A stretch of 10,415 nt of DNA from Desulforudis sp. (GCA_014859075.1 JACUUW010000055.1:1-10415); one strand, 5' to 3'; shown: positions 1 to 6,081, numbered from the stretch's first letter. Notes: generated by a model not told the origin, from the sequence alone. Numbers and translations: made by a program.

Positions 1-58
1 CGATTTTGTCGGCGTCGTTATAGCAAGGGATAACGAGTGACAGATACGGAGCCGTCAC
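1..58 (-). CDS. Family 2 glycosyltransferase, N-terminal fragment (runs off the left edge)
   Basis: Only the first 19 codons are in the window. Reading from a GTG at 58-56 they give MTAPYLSLVIPCYNDADKI. The run SLVIPCYND is the first beta strand and nucleotide-sugar-binding entry of GT-A fold family 2 glycosyltransferases, such as dolichyl-phosphate mannosyltransferase-like enzymes. A GGGAG at 67-71 lies inside the end of the preceding gene, 8 bases before the GTG. The preceding stop codon is only 5 bases upstream, so the two genes are probably translationally coupled. The pairing with a polytopic GT-C-like membrane protein suggests transfer of sugars to a lipid carrier or surface glycan. Donor and acceptor cannot be told from this fragment, and the family call rests on one short but very characteristic motif. 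Confidence 0.72.
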   Translation of the reverse strand, partial: MTAPYLSLVIPCYNDADKI

Positions 59-63
59 GCCGC

Positions 64-1512
64 TCACTCCCTTTTCACCAGAATGGCGGCCGTTTCGTCC
101 TCATAATGAATGCCCCACCGGGGGGACAATTTCAAGGCCTGCACAAGTGCGGAGTCCGCCGGCATCAAGACGTAGTCGATCCGATAATCCTCCAAAAGGG
201 CTGCCGCCTCCGGTTTCAGTTGACTGATCCGCAGATAATCACCGAAAACCTGTTCCATGTACACGTCCGCCCGGCCGTCGATGAAAACCTTCTCGTCCGG
301 CCGGTTCCAGATCAGATAGCCCCCCCACCCGTACTGGTTGAACATCCTACCGTTCAACGGATTGATCTCCAGGTGTTCCAGGGCGTTGACGGGGTATCTT
401 TCTTCATTGGCAAACCTATAGTCTATTGGCGTCTGCGGTGGGGCCTTGAGAGCAAACACCAATACGTACAGAGCCAAAACCAACGGTACCGAGACCAGTT
501 TCAGGCGGGCAAGGTCCAGCCGGAAATCCAGGGCCGGGTGAAAGTACCGGGGCCACAACAGACCGCTGACCAGCAGGGCATAGGCGATGAAACGTCCGTA
601 GATGAAGGCGCCTGTCGAAAAAACCAGAAAAAGCACCAGGTCGGTCAGGTGGATTCTGCGGGAAGTGAACACCAAAACCAAGAAGGTGGCGAGAAAGTAA
701 GCCAAGAAAAGTTTGGCGTAAAGTTTGTGGAAGTCGGGCGAGAGCCACTCCTGGATATTGTCCATCATCAGACTGTCCCCCACGGTATCCAGCGGATAGA
801 CAAGGAGCTTCAACCCGTTCGGGTTGACGACCGTGGCGGCGATACACAATACGAATACCAGGCCTAAGGCCCTGAACTGGGCGGCTTCAAGCCTGTATGT
901 CGCAATCCTGGCGCCGTCGCGTCTCAGCAGGCCGCAGGCGATAAAGAGAAAAATCACCGCCGGTCCCAGGGGAAACGAACCGTGGCTGTTCACCCAGAGT
1001 ATGCTGACAACGGGGAGCACAAAAAGGTAGTTTCTCTTTTCCAGGACATAAAGGTATAAAACGTAAAGGAAGACCACAAAAAACAGGTACGACAGTACTT
1101 GGGGCCTGATTTGCAGGAAAGGGTACATCAACTCGCCCACGATGAGCAGGGTCAAAGCGGTAATAACAAAGGATCCCTGGGCCAGCGTCAACAATCTCCA
1201 GTAGAACACCAAAAGCGCCACCGTCACGATCAGCACCAGGGCCAGCACTCCCCAAAACCGGCCCGCGAGGTAAGCCAGATAGAAGAAGACTTCGGGAAGC
1301 CACTCGTGAGTGATCCACGGTTGACCGGCGAGGGTCCAGGAAAAGATGTCCTGCTTGGGAATGATGCCGTTCTCAACGATATACCGGCCTGCCGCCAGGT
1401 GCCACCATGTATCGGGATCGCCGATCCCGCCGTGAAACAGCTTGATGATCAGCAGCAGAATCCCCATTATGATTAGACCGAGTACGACATTCCTGAAATA
1501 GATGTCTTTCAC
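64..1512 (-). CDS. Polytopic membrane protein, GT-C glycosyltransferase-like, function unknown
   Basis: This is a 482-residue protein with a GTG start. AGGAG at 1519-1523 lies 6 bases upstream, which fixes the start. Residues 9-25 form a first membrane segment, followed by about nine more hydrophobic segments up to about residue 355. The loop after the first segment carries GDPDTWWHLAAGRYI (31-45). An acidic Asp-x-Asp motif in the first extracytoplasmic loop is typical of GT-C enzymes that use lipid-linked sugars. The later loop motif SWTLAGQPWITHEWL (58-72) and the soluble C-terminal stretch with GWGGYLIW (395-402) and VFIDGRADVY (409-418) recur in an uncharacterised bacterial membrane-protein family. 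I know that family from memory only. The short gap to a family 2 glycosyltransferase supports a surface-glycan role. Catalytic activity is an inference; it could also be a flippase or polymerase partner. Confidence 0.6.
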   Translation of the reverse strand: MKDIYFRNVVLGLIIMGILLLIIKLFHGGIGDPDTWWHLAAGRYIVENGIIPKQDIFSWTLAGQPWITHEWLPEVFFYLAYLAGRFWGVLALVLIVTVALLVFYWRLLTLAQGSFVITALTLLIVGELMYPFLQIRPQVLSYLFFVVFLYVLYLYVLEKRNYLFVLPVVSILWVNSHGSFPLGPAVIFLFIACGLLRRDGARIATYRLEAAQFRALGLVFVLCIAATVVNPNGLKLLVYPLDTVGDSLMMDNIQEWLSPDFHKLYAKLFLAYFLATFLVLVFTSRRIHLTDLVLFLVFSTGAFIYGRFIAYALLVSGLLWPRYFHPALDFRLDLARLKLVSVPLVLALYVLVFALKAPPQTPIDYRFANEERYPVNALEHLEINPLNGRMFNQYGWGGYLIWNRPDEKVFIDGRADVYMEQVFGDYLRISQLKPEAAALLEDYRIDYVLMPADSALVQALKLSPRWGIHYEDETAAILVKRE

Positions 1513-1557
1513 TTTTTTCTCCTATCCATTTCTGCGGCAAAATCTGTTTCCTGAGCC

Positions 1558-1574
1558 TGTCGGTTGCGCCGACA
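1558..1574 (-). promoter_or_regulatory. Small hairpin in the leader of the GT-C-like membrane protein gene
   Basis: A perfect 6-bp stem (TGTCGG with CCGACA) encloses a 5-base loop. It lies 46 to 62 bases before the GTG start of the downstream gene, with no T-run after it, so it is not a typical terminator. It could shape the leader transcript or be chance in a GC-rich genome. Confidence 0.25.
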
Positions 1575-1943
1575 TACCTATAGGGAGTGCGGTAAGACCT
1601 CAAAATACAGATTGAAGATCAACCCGAACGTTGTTTACCGGCGAAATCATCTCGTAAGGTACTTCCGCGCCGAAGTCGGGAAGGTGATACACGTTGGATC
1701 CATGGCCAATCTGTATTAAATTGTCGGATTCCATACTCTCGACTTTGGTAGGTTCTAAAATAGTCTATCGTTCCCAATTTTCTCCCTTAATTCCATGCCT
1801 CTTGTGGAATTTCCTGCTATCCTGCTTACTTTTCTCACGTTCACATCACGTAAAATTCTCAGGTGAAGAGAAGGTCACCTTCAAAAATTCCTGTGGCTCG
1901 TAGGGCGGTATAGATCGCATCGGTCGGCTGTGACCGCACGGAC

Positions 1944-1959
1944 AAGAACATAAGAACAT
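1944..1959. repeat. Tandem octamer repeat (AAGAACAT x2)
   Basis: Two exact, adjacent copies of an 8-base unit lie 6 bases from the hairpin downstream of mdh. It may be a chance doubling, a T-rich tail for the hairpin (it reads ATGTTCTT twice on the minus strand), or part of a dispersed repeat. Confidence 0.45.
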
Positions 1960-1965
1960 GGTTAA

Positions 1966-1984
1966 GGGGACGCCAAGCGTCCCC
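1966..1984 (-). terminator. Hairpin downstream of mdh, likely terminator of the pfkA-tat-mdh run
   Basis: A perfect 8-bp stem, GGGGACGC with GCGTCCCC, has a 3-base loop. It begins 32 bases after the mdh stop codon. On the minus strand it is followed by TTAACC and then the tandem octamer ATGTTCTT twice, which is T-rich but not a clean T-run. The position at the end of a gene run, before a 500-base gap, supports a terminator. The short loop and weak tail leave room for another role, such as a dispersed palindromic repeat. Confidence 0.5.
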
Positions 1985-2016
1985 CTCACTCTTGATACCG
2001 CTGGTTCCCTTTTCTT

Positions 2017-2946
2017 CTACAGGTCGAGTTTGTCCAGGACCGCCCGCACCGACGCCACGGAGCGGTCGAAGGCGGCCTGCTCCTCTTTCGTCAGGTCCAG
2101 TTCGATGATGCGCTCCACGCCCTCGGCCCCGATCACGGTGGGTACGCCGGCGTAGACGTCGCGGTGGCCGTACTGCCCACGCAGGTAGGCCGCGCACGGC
2201 AGCAGGCGCCGTTTGTCCTTCAGCACGGCCTCCAGCATCTGCACCACCGCGGCTCCCGGCGCGTAGTAGGCGCTCCCGGTCTTCAGGTACTCCACGATCT
2301 CCGCCCCGCCCAGCCGCGTCCGCTGCACCAGGGCGTCCAGCCGGTCCCGCGGCAGGAGCTTCTCCACCGGGATGCCCCCGGCGTAGGTGTACCGCACCAG
2401 CGGCACCATGTGGTCGCCGTGGCCGCCCAGCACCAGGGTGGTCACGTCCTCGAACGAGATTCCCAGCTCCAGCGCCAAGAAAGTCCGGAGCCGGGCGCTG
2501 TCCAGGATGCCGGACATCCCGAACACCCGGTCGCTGGGAAACCCGGACGCCTTCAGGGCCGCCGAACACATCACGTCCAAGGGGTTGGTGACCACGATGA
2601 TGATCGCGTCCGGCGAGTACCGGGCGATTTCGGCCGCCGCCTGTTGGACGATCTTCACGTTGATGCTCACCAGGTCGTCCCGGCTCATCCCGGGCTTGCG
2701 CGCGATGCCCGCGGTGATCACGGCCACGTCCGACCCGACCGTGTCCTCGTAGTCATTCGTCCCGCTGAGCATGCAGTCGAACCCCTCCACCGGCCCCGCC
2801 TCCATCAGGTCCAGCGCTTTCCCCTGGGGCACGCCCTCCACCACGTCGACCAGGACGATATCCCCCAGTTCCTTGGCCGCGGCCCAATGCGCACAGGTGG
2901 CGCCCACGTTCCCGGCCCCCACGATGCTGATTCTGTTTCTACTCAC
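2017..2946 (-). CDS. mdh: Malate dehydrogenase (NAD-dependent, LDH-like type)
   Basis: This 309-residue cytoplasmic enzyme interconverts malate and oxaloacetate with NAD(H). The Rossmann dinucleotide-binding motif GAGNVG is at 10-15, and the strand-end acidic residue Asp34 selects NAD over NADP. VTNPLD is at 119-124. Catalytic Asp149 lies in GILDSARLR, and catalytic His176 in GGHGDHMVP. The substrate loop ARKPGMSRDDL (82-92) has Arg83 where lactate dehydrogenases have Gln, which marks malate dehydrogenase. The other substrate-binding arginines are Arg89 and Arg152. The length is usual for the LDH-like MDH group. The start is GTG at 2946, with GGGGGAG at 2952-2958 and a 5-base spacer. It lies 39 bases after tatC and is the last gene of the pfkA-tat run, followed by a hairpin. 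In an anaerobe it probably serves a partial or reductive citric acid cycle; that is inference. Confidence 0.93.
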   Translation of the reverse strand: MSRNRISIVGAGNVGATCAHWAAAKELGDIVLVDVVEGVPQGKALDLMEAGPVEGFDCMLSGTNDYEDTVGSDVAVITAGIARKPGMSRDDLVSINVKIVQQAAAEIARYSPDAIIIVVTNPLDVMCSAALKASGFPSDRVFGMSGILDSARLRTFLALELGISFEDVTTLVLGGHGDHMVPLVRYTYAGGIPVEKLLPRDRLDALVQRTRLGGAEIVEYLKTGSAYYAPGAAVVQMLEAVLKDKRRLLPCAAYLRGQYGHRDVYAGVPTVIGAEGVERIIELDLTKEEQAAFDRSVASVRAVLDKLDL

Positions 2947-2985
2947 CGAGGCTCCCCCTTCGAAACTGATTTCCGTTGCCGCACT

Positions 2986-3768
2986 CTACTCGCTGTCTTC
3001 CTCCGCTTCCTCCGCCGCCGCCGCTTCCCGCTCGGCCTTCTCCCGCGCCCGCGCTTTCCGGCGTTCCACCAGGCCGACGATCCAGATGCTCAGTTCATAC
3101 AGGCTGTACATCGGCGCGGCCATGACGATGCAGGTGACGATGTCGGCCGGCGTGAGCATCGAAGAAATGATGACGATGATTAGCAGGGCGAACTTCCGGC
3201 CCTTCTTCAAAAACCCCTGGGAGATGACGCCGAGTTTGGCCAGCAGGTAGGCGGCCAGCGGCAGTTGGAACACCAGGCCGAAAGGTACCAGAAAAGTGAT
3301 GGTGAACCCCACGTAGTTCCCGATGGTCAGCATCGGCAGGAGCGCGTCCCCGGCGAAACGCAAGAGGAACTGCACCCCCAGCCGGTAGACCACGAAGAAG
3401 GCGAACGACAGGCCCGTGATAAACGCCAGGTAGGAGAGCACCACAAACAGCGTGAAGTACTTCTTCTCGTCCCGCTTCAGGGCGGGCAGGATGAAACTCC
3501 ACACCTGCCAAAGGACGATCGGCAGGGCGGCCACGAGGCCCAGGAACAGGCAGAGCTTGATCTTGGTCATGAGCGCTTCGGTGATGTGCAGGACGTGCAG
3601 CTCGTGGCCGAGACTGGTCACCGGATACGTCAGCACTTCCAGGATATAATCGGAAACAAAGTAGAGGCCGATGGCAAACACAATGACAGACAGAATGGAA
3701 ATGATGAACACTCTGCGGAGTTCACCCAGGTGTTCATAAATACTCAATTCCTTTTCAGTATCAGCCAC
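2986..3768 (-). CDS. tatC: Sec-independent (twin-arginine) translocase subunit TatC
   Basis: TatC is the multi-spanning membrane receptor that binds twin-arginine signal peptides and recruits TatA to export folded proteins. From the GTG at 3768 the protein has 260 residues, the usual size, with six hydrophobic segments. The hallmark N-terminal SIYEHLGELRR is at 9-19. The first periplasmic-loop motif FILPALKRDE is at 92-101, with the conserved Pro and Glu. FGLVFQLP is at 163-170 and LTPADI at 205-210. Gln168 stands where many TatCs, including that of E. coli, have Glu. The cytoplasmic tail (234-260) is a highly charged Arg/Ala/Glu helix. A TTG at 3789 would add 7 residues but has only a G-run before it. 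GGAGG at 3779-3783, 10 bases before the GTG, makes the shorter form likelier. It is preceded by three tatA-family genes and followed by mdh. Confidence 0.94.
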   Translation of the reverse strand: MADTEKELSIYEHLGELRRVFIISILSVIVFAIGLYFVSDYILEVLTYPVTSLGHELHVLHITEALMTKIKLCLFLGLVAALPIVLWQVWSFILPALKRDEKKYFTLFVVLSYLAFITGLSFAFFVVYRLGVQFLLRFAGDALLPMLTIGNYVGFTITFLVPFGLVFQLPLAAYLLAKLGVISQGFLKKGRKFALLIIVIISSMLTPADIVTCIVMAAPMYSLYELSIWIVGLVERRKARAREKAEREAAAAEEAEEDSE

Positions 3769-3778
3769 AGTGGGTACG

Positions 3779-3783
3779 CCTCC
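3779..3783 (-). promoter_or_regulatory. Ribosome-binding site deciding the tatC start
   Basis: GGAGG on the minus strand lies 10 bases before the GTG at 3768. It lies inside the frame opened by the alternative TTG at 3789, so it argues for the GTG as the true start. Confidence 0.5.
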
Positions 3784-3793
3784 AGTCAAACAA

Positions 3794-3830
3794 CAACCCC
3801 CAGCAGGAACTCGTCCTATCCCAGGGGTTG
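3794..3830 (-). promoter_or_regulatory. Two-part stem-loop in the tatA-tatC gap
   Basis: The outer stem CAACCCC (3794-3800) pairs with GGGGTTG (3824-3830), 7 bp. Inside it, AGGA (3805-3808) pairs with TCCT (3814-3817) around a 5-base loop. It starts 26 bases before the tatC GTG and 11 bases before its ribosome-binding site, between tatA and tatC. It could lower tatC expression relative to tatA, by partial termination, RNA processing or masking of the ribosome site. No T-run follows, so full termination is unlikely. Confidence 0.35.
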
Positions 3831-3856
3831 AAGACAGTCGCCGGAAACCGGAGCGT

Positions 3857-4111
3857 CTAGTTCTGCGCCGGCTTGTCGGGCGGTTCTACGGCCTGCACTA
3901 CATCCAGGGTCTGCCGGGTTTCGTGGATGTCCTCTTTGACTTCCTTGACGGCATCGGTCACGTCCCCGAAACTCTCACGCGATGCGCTCCGGAACTCCCG
4001 AATGGTCTTGCCCAGTGATTTGCCCACGTCGGGCAGTTTCCCTGGCCCGAAAATAATGAGCGCCAGAACCAGGATGAGCACCAGTTCACTCATTCCAATG
4101 TTTGGGAGCAC
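3857..4111 (-). CDS. tatA: Twin-arginine translocase protein TatA/TatE family (third of three copies)
   Basis: This 84-residue pore-forming Tat subunit has one N-terminal membrane helix (about 8-21), the hinge FGPGKLP at 21-27, and an amphipathic helix (28-42, DVGKSLGKTIREFRS). A charged, largely acidic cytoplasmic tail completes it. Size and layout are standard for TatA. The start is GTG at 4111, with GAGGAG at 4115-4120. The spacer is only 3 bases, but family N-termini (MLPNIGMSEL) agree with it. The polar residue of the membrane helix is Glu9, as in TatB, rather than the Gln of E. coli TatA. It sits 36 bases after the middle copy and 88 bases before the tatC GTG, so it is part of a tatA-tatA-tatA-tatC block. 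It is very similar to the middle copy, which suggests a local duplication. Confidence 0.93.
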   Translation of the reverse strand: MLPNIGMSELVLILVLALIIFGPGKLPDVGKSLGKTIREFRSASRESFGDVTDAVKEVKEDIHETRQTLDVVQAVEPPDKPAQN

Positions 4112-4147
4112 CTTCTCCTCAGCCCCTTAATGGAGTATTGTGGTTGT

Positions 4148-4399
4148 CTAGGACGGTTTATCTCCGGATTCTTCGTTCGCCGTCTTTTGCTCGGTTCCAC
4201 TCCCTCCGGCCTGCAGTTCCTTTTTCACTTCTACGGCCTCCTGCACCTCCTCGGTCACTTCCTGGGAAGACTTCCGGAACTCGCGAATGGTCCTGCCGAG
4301 CGATTTGCCCACTTCCGGCAGTTTTCCGGGACCGAAAATAATCAACGCGATCGCCAGAATCAATATAAGTTCGGGTAACCCGATATTAAATGGTAGCAA
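4148..4399 (-). CDS. tatA: Twin-arginine translocase protein TatA/TatE family (second of three copies)
   Basis: This is an 83-residue TatA. The membrane helix is about 9-22 (LPELILILAIALI region), the hinge FGPGKLP at 22-28, and the amphipathic helix 29-44 (EVGKSLGRTIREFRKS). A short tail rich in Glu and Lys follows. The TTG start at 4399 is firmly supported by GGAGG at 4407-4411 with a 7-base spacer. The N-terminus MLPFNIGLPEL is shared almost exactly with the first copy and close to the third. It should oligomerise into the TatC-recruited translocation pore, like other TatA proteins. Keeping two near-canonical TatAs suggests either a dosage need or different cargo; the sequence does not say which. 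Confidence 0.94.
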   Translation of the reverse strand: MLPFNIGLPELILILAIALIIFGPGKLPEVGKSLGRTIREFRKSSQEVTEEVQEAVEVKKELQAGGSGTEQKTANEESGDKPS

Positions 4400-4475
4400 C
4401 GGTCACCCTCCTTTCCTTCACCTGACTCCATCATGATAAAATTCGCGGGTGTCACGGATTTCTCCTGCCGTCCCC

Positions 4476-4489
4476 GTCAACAAGTTGAC
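4476..4489. promoter_or_regulatory. Palindrome in the gap between the first and second tatA copies
   Basis: GTCAAC and GTTGAC flank a 2-base AA centre, 8 bases past the stop of the first tatA copy. The loop is too small for a stable RNA hairpin, so if functional it is more likely a dimeric-protein operator. No convincing -10 box lies at the right distance. The 97-base gap is the longest inside the tat block. Confidence 0.25.
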
Positions 4490-4496
4490 CGGTCTG

Positions 4497-4844
4497 CTAG
4501 GGTAAGCGACGGCGCCAGCGCCAGACTTTCCAGATGAGCTGGAACACCCTGAGCACCCCGGTGAGCATCCCCCGCCGGGCGGGGTCTTCCACCACTTCCG
4601 GTTCGGACAGCGGCGGTTTGGCGGCGGTCGCGGCCGCGGTCTGCGCGCGGGCGAGATCACCCGCCGGGCGTCTCCGCCTCCGCAGGTCCGGCGGCGGCAG
4701 GCCCTCGTTCGCTTCCTTCCGGTACGACTTCACCGTCCGGCCGATGGCCTTGCCCAGTTGCGGCAGCCGGCCCGGTCCCAGAATGACGATGATGATCACC
4801 AGGATCAGGATCAGTTCCGGGAAGCCGATATTGAATGGAAGCAA
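4497..4844 (-). CDS. TatA/TatB-family translocase protein with long C-terminal extension (first of three copies)
   Basis: This 115-residue protein starts at a TTG at 4844. GGAG at 4852-4855 with a 7-base spacer supports that start; longer in-frame openings run back into pfkA and lack family similarity. The membrane helix is about 9-22, followed by LGPGRLP at 22-28 and an amphipathic helix (29-44). Normal TatA has Phe-Gly-Pro-x-Lys here; Leu-Gly-Pro-x-Arg is the form seen in E. coli TatB (LGPQRLP). After the helix comes a proline-rich stretch and five arginines in a row (55-59). An Ala-rich linker and a C-terminal 23 residues (93-115) follow, the last being a hydrophobic, Trp- and Arg-rich helix (FQLIWKVWRWRRR). 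The length and hinge suggest a TatB-like receptor role beside the two canonical TatAs. That is inference, as Firmicutes usually lack a separate TatB. It follows pfkA by 16 bases. Confidence 0.85.
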   Translation of the reverse strand: MLPFNIGFPELILILVIIIVILGPGRLPQLGKAIGRTVKSYRKEANEGLPPPDLRRRRRPAGDLARAQTAAATAAKPPLSEPEVVEDPARRGMLTGVLRVFQLIWKVWRWRRRLP

Positions 4845-4860
4845 ACCTCTTCTCCCCCCG

Positions 4861-5973
4861 TCAGTTTCCGAAGGAAATCCCGATCTGCCGGGCCATCCGC
4901 ACCATGTCGCTCCCGAGCGGCACCCGCCGCATCTCACCCACCGCCTCGGCCAGCGGCACCGAAGCAATGTGCGGCGTCCGCAGGCAGACCATTTCCCCGA
5001 AACGGCCCTCCATCAACAGGTTCACGGCGGCGGCGCCCAAGCGGCTGCCCAGGATCCGGTCAAACGGCGTGGGCGACCCGCCGCGCTGCAGGTGGCCAAG
5101 CACGGTGACCCGGGTCTCGATGCCGGTGGTCTCCTCGATCTGCTCGCCCACTTGGCTCCCGATGCCGCCGAGCCGGATCTGTTCGAAGCTCTCCTTGACG
5201 AGTTTCTGCACCACCATCTCGCCGCCGATGGGCTTGGCCCCCTCGGCCACGACGACGATGCTGAACTGTTTGCCGGCGGCACTCCGCTCCTTGATTTTAT
5301 CGCATACAATGTTAATGTCAAATGGAATCTCCGGGATCAGGATGACGTCCGCGCCCCCGGCCAGTCCGGACTGCAGGGCGATCCAACCGGCATAGCGGCC
5401 CATCACCTCCAGCACCATGATCCGGTAGTGCGACTCGGCCGTGGTGTGGAGCTTGTCGATCGCCTCGGTCGCCGTCGTCAGGGCGGTGTCGAAACCGAAG
5501 GTCTGGTCGGTGGCCGACAGGTCGTTGTCGATCGTCTTCGGCACCCCGACCACCGGAAGGGAGTAACGCTCCGACAACCGGGAGGCGATCTTCAGGCTGC
5601 CGTCCCCGCCGATGATGATCAACGCCTGGATGCCGGTCTTTTCAATGGTCTCCAGGACCTTCTCCGACACGTCGCGGAACTCGATCCCGCCGTTCTCCAG
5701 CCGCACCGGGTAATGGAACGGATTGTCCCGGTTGGTGGTCCCCAGGATGGTACCCCCGCGCGGCAGGATGCCCATCACTTCCTTCTGAGTCAACCGCCGC
5801 GTGCGGTTCTCGATCAGGCCGCCGAAACCCTGCTCAATCCCGACCACTTTGAGCCCGTAGTGCCTGACGGCCACTTTCACGGCGGCCCGGATAACCGCGT
5901 TGATCCCCGGGGCGTCGCCACCCCCGGTGAGAATGCCGATCTTCTTAATGCCCTTCCGGCTGCCCCTGCGCAA
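4861..5973 (-). CDS. pfkA: 6-phosphofructokinase (group III / mixed-substrate type, predicted ATP-dependent)
   Basis: This 370-residue glycolytic enzyme phosphorylates fructose 6-phosphate to the 1,6-bisphosphate. GGGDAPG (17-23) begins the nucleotide or phosphate-donor site. GGDGS (122-126) has Gly125 at the position called 104 in E. coli PfkA, where Gly favours ATP and Asp favours pyrophosphate. PKTIDND (145-151) has Lys146 at position 124, which is Gly in classical ATP enzymes and Lys in pyrophosphate-type ones, with catalytic Asp149. MGR (191-193) and GHLQRGGSP (293-301) bind the sugar phosphate. The Gly/Lys pair and the length match the mixed-substrate subfamily. A TTG start at 5973 is well supported by GGAGG at 5981-5985, 7 bases upstream. 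It is the first gene of a run with three tatA-family genes, tatC and mdh, behind a terminator hairpin. Confidence 0.94.
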   Translation of the reverse strand: MRRGSRKGIKKIGILTGGGDAPGINAVIRAAVKVAVRHYGLKVVGIEQGFGGLIENRTRRLTQKEVMGILPRGGTILGTTNRDNPFHYPVRLENGGIEFRDVSEKVLETIEKTGIQALIIIGGDGSLKIASRLSERYSLPVVGVPKTIDNDLSATDQTFGFDTALTTATEAIDKLHTTAESHYRIMVLEVMGRYAGWIALQSGLAGGADVILIPEIPFDINIVCDKIKERSAAGKQFSIVVVAEGAKPIGGEMVVQKLVKESFEQIRLGGIGSQVGEQIEETTGIETRVTVLGHLQRGGSPTPFDRILGSRLGAAAVNLLMEGRFGEMVCLRTPHIASVPLAEAVGEMRRVPLGSDMVRMARQIGISFGN

Positions 5974-6033
5974 AACCGTCCCTCCCGTTTCGCTTTTTCG
6001 TCATTGTCTGCACCATTACCATGCACTTCGCTC

Positions 6034-6042
6034 ATTATCCCA
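6034..6042 (-). promoter_or_regulatory. Candidate extended -10 promoter for the pfkA-tat-mdh run
   Basis: On the minus strand TGGGATAAT reads as an extended -10 element (TG, one base, GATAAT). It lies about 60 bases before the pfkA TTG and just after the upstream terminator hairpin. No good -35 hexamer lies 17 bases upstream, which an extended -10 can tolerate. Confidence 0.35.
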
Positions 6043-6081
6043 TTTTCCCTGCCCGGAAATTCCCATCGCGGGCGCCAAGTG

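Larger units (their letters stand above)
1513..2016. other. 504-base gap without a supportable gene; AT-richer, with several small inverted repeats
   Basis: No open frame here has both a plausible start and recognisable protein content. The region is clearly AT-richer than its neighbours, especially 1690-1900. It holds the hairpin after mdh (1966-1984) and a tandem octamer AAGAACAT twice at 1944-1959. It also holds two overlapping, mutually exclusive short hairpins at 1861-1882: AGGTGA pairing with TCACCT, or GAAGG pairing with CCTTC. A 6-bp stem TGTCGG/CCGACA with a 5-base loop lies at 1558-1574, in the leader of the downstream membrane-protein gene. A weak promoter candidate for that gene, on the minus strand, is TTGAGG (1598-1603), a 15-base spacer and TATAGG (1577-1582). 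I do not recognise an RNA family. It may be a decayed gene or insertion relic, or a regulatory leader. Confidence 0.5.

Noticed and set aside
1558..1610. Possible riboswitch in the leader of the GT-C-like gene
   Set aside because: I compared it with the cyclic-di-GMP-I consensus as I remember it and found no match to its conserved core. Only one short hairpin is present.
1859..2569. 236-codon minus-strand frame overlapping mdh and running into the gap
   Set aside because: Its first two thirds are an out-of-frame, Gly/Arg-rich reading of mdh. Only the last 50 or so codons lie in the gap, and I see no family in them.
2164..3183. 339-codon open frame on the plus strand opposite mdh and tatC
   Set aside because: Crosses two well-supported opposite genes and their gap; composition is typical of a shadow frame.
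4360..4455. 31-residue minus-strand frame with GTG and an AGGAG site, overlapping the start of the second tatA copy
   Set aside because: The spacing is plausible for a leader peptide that could couple to tatA, but the peptide has no distinctive content and may be chance.
4845..4967. Upstream extension of the first tatA copy to 156 residues
   Set aside because: The added 41 residues overlap the end of pfkA and are Trp/Arg/Cys-rich noise. The TTG at 4844 matches the N-termini of the other two copies.
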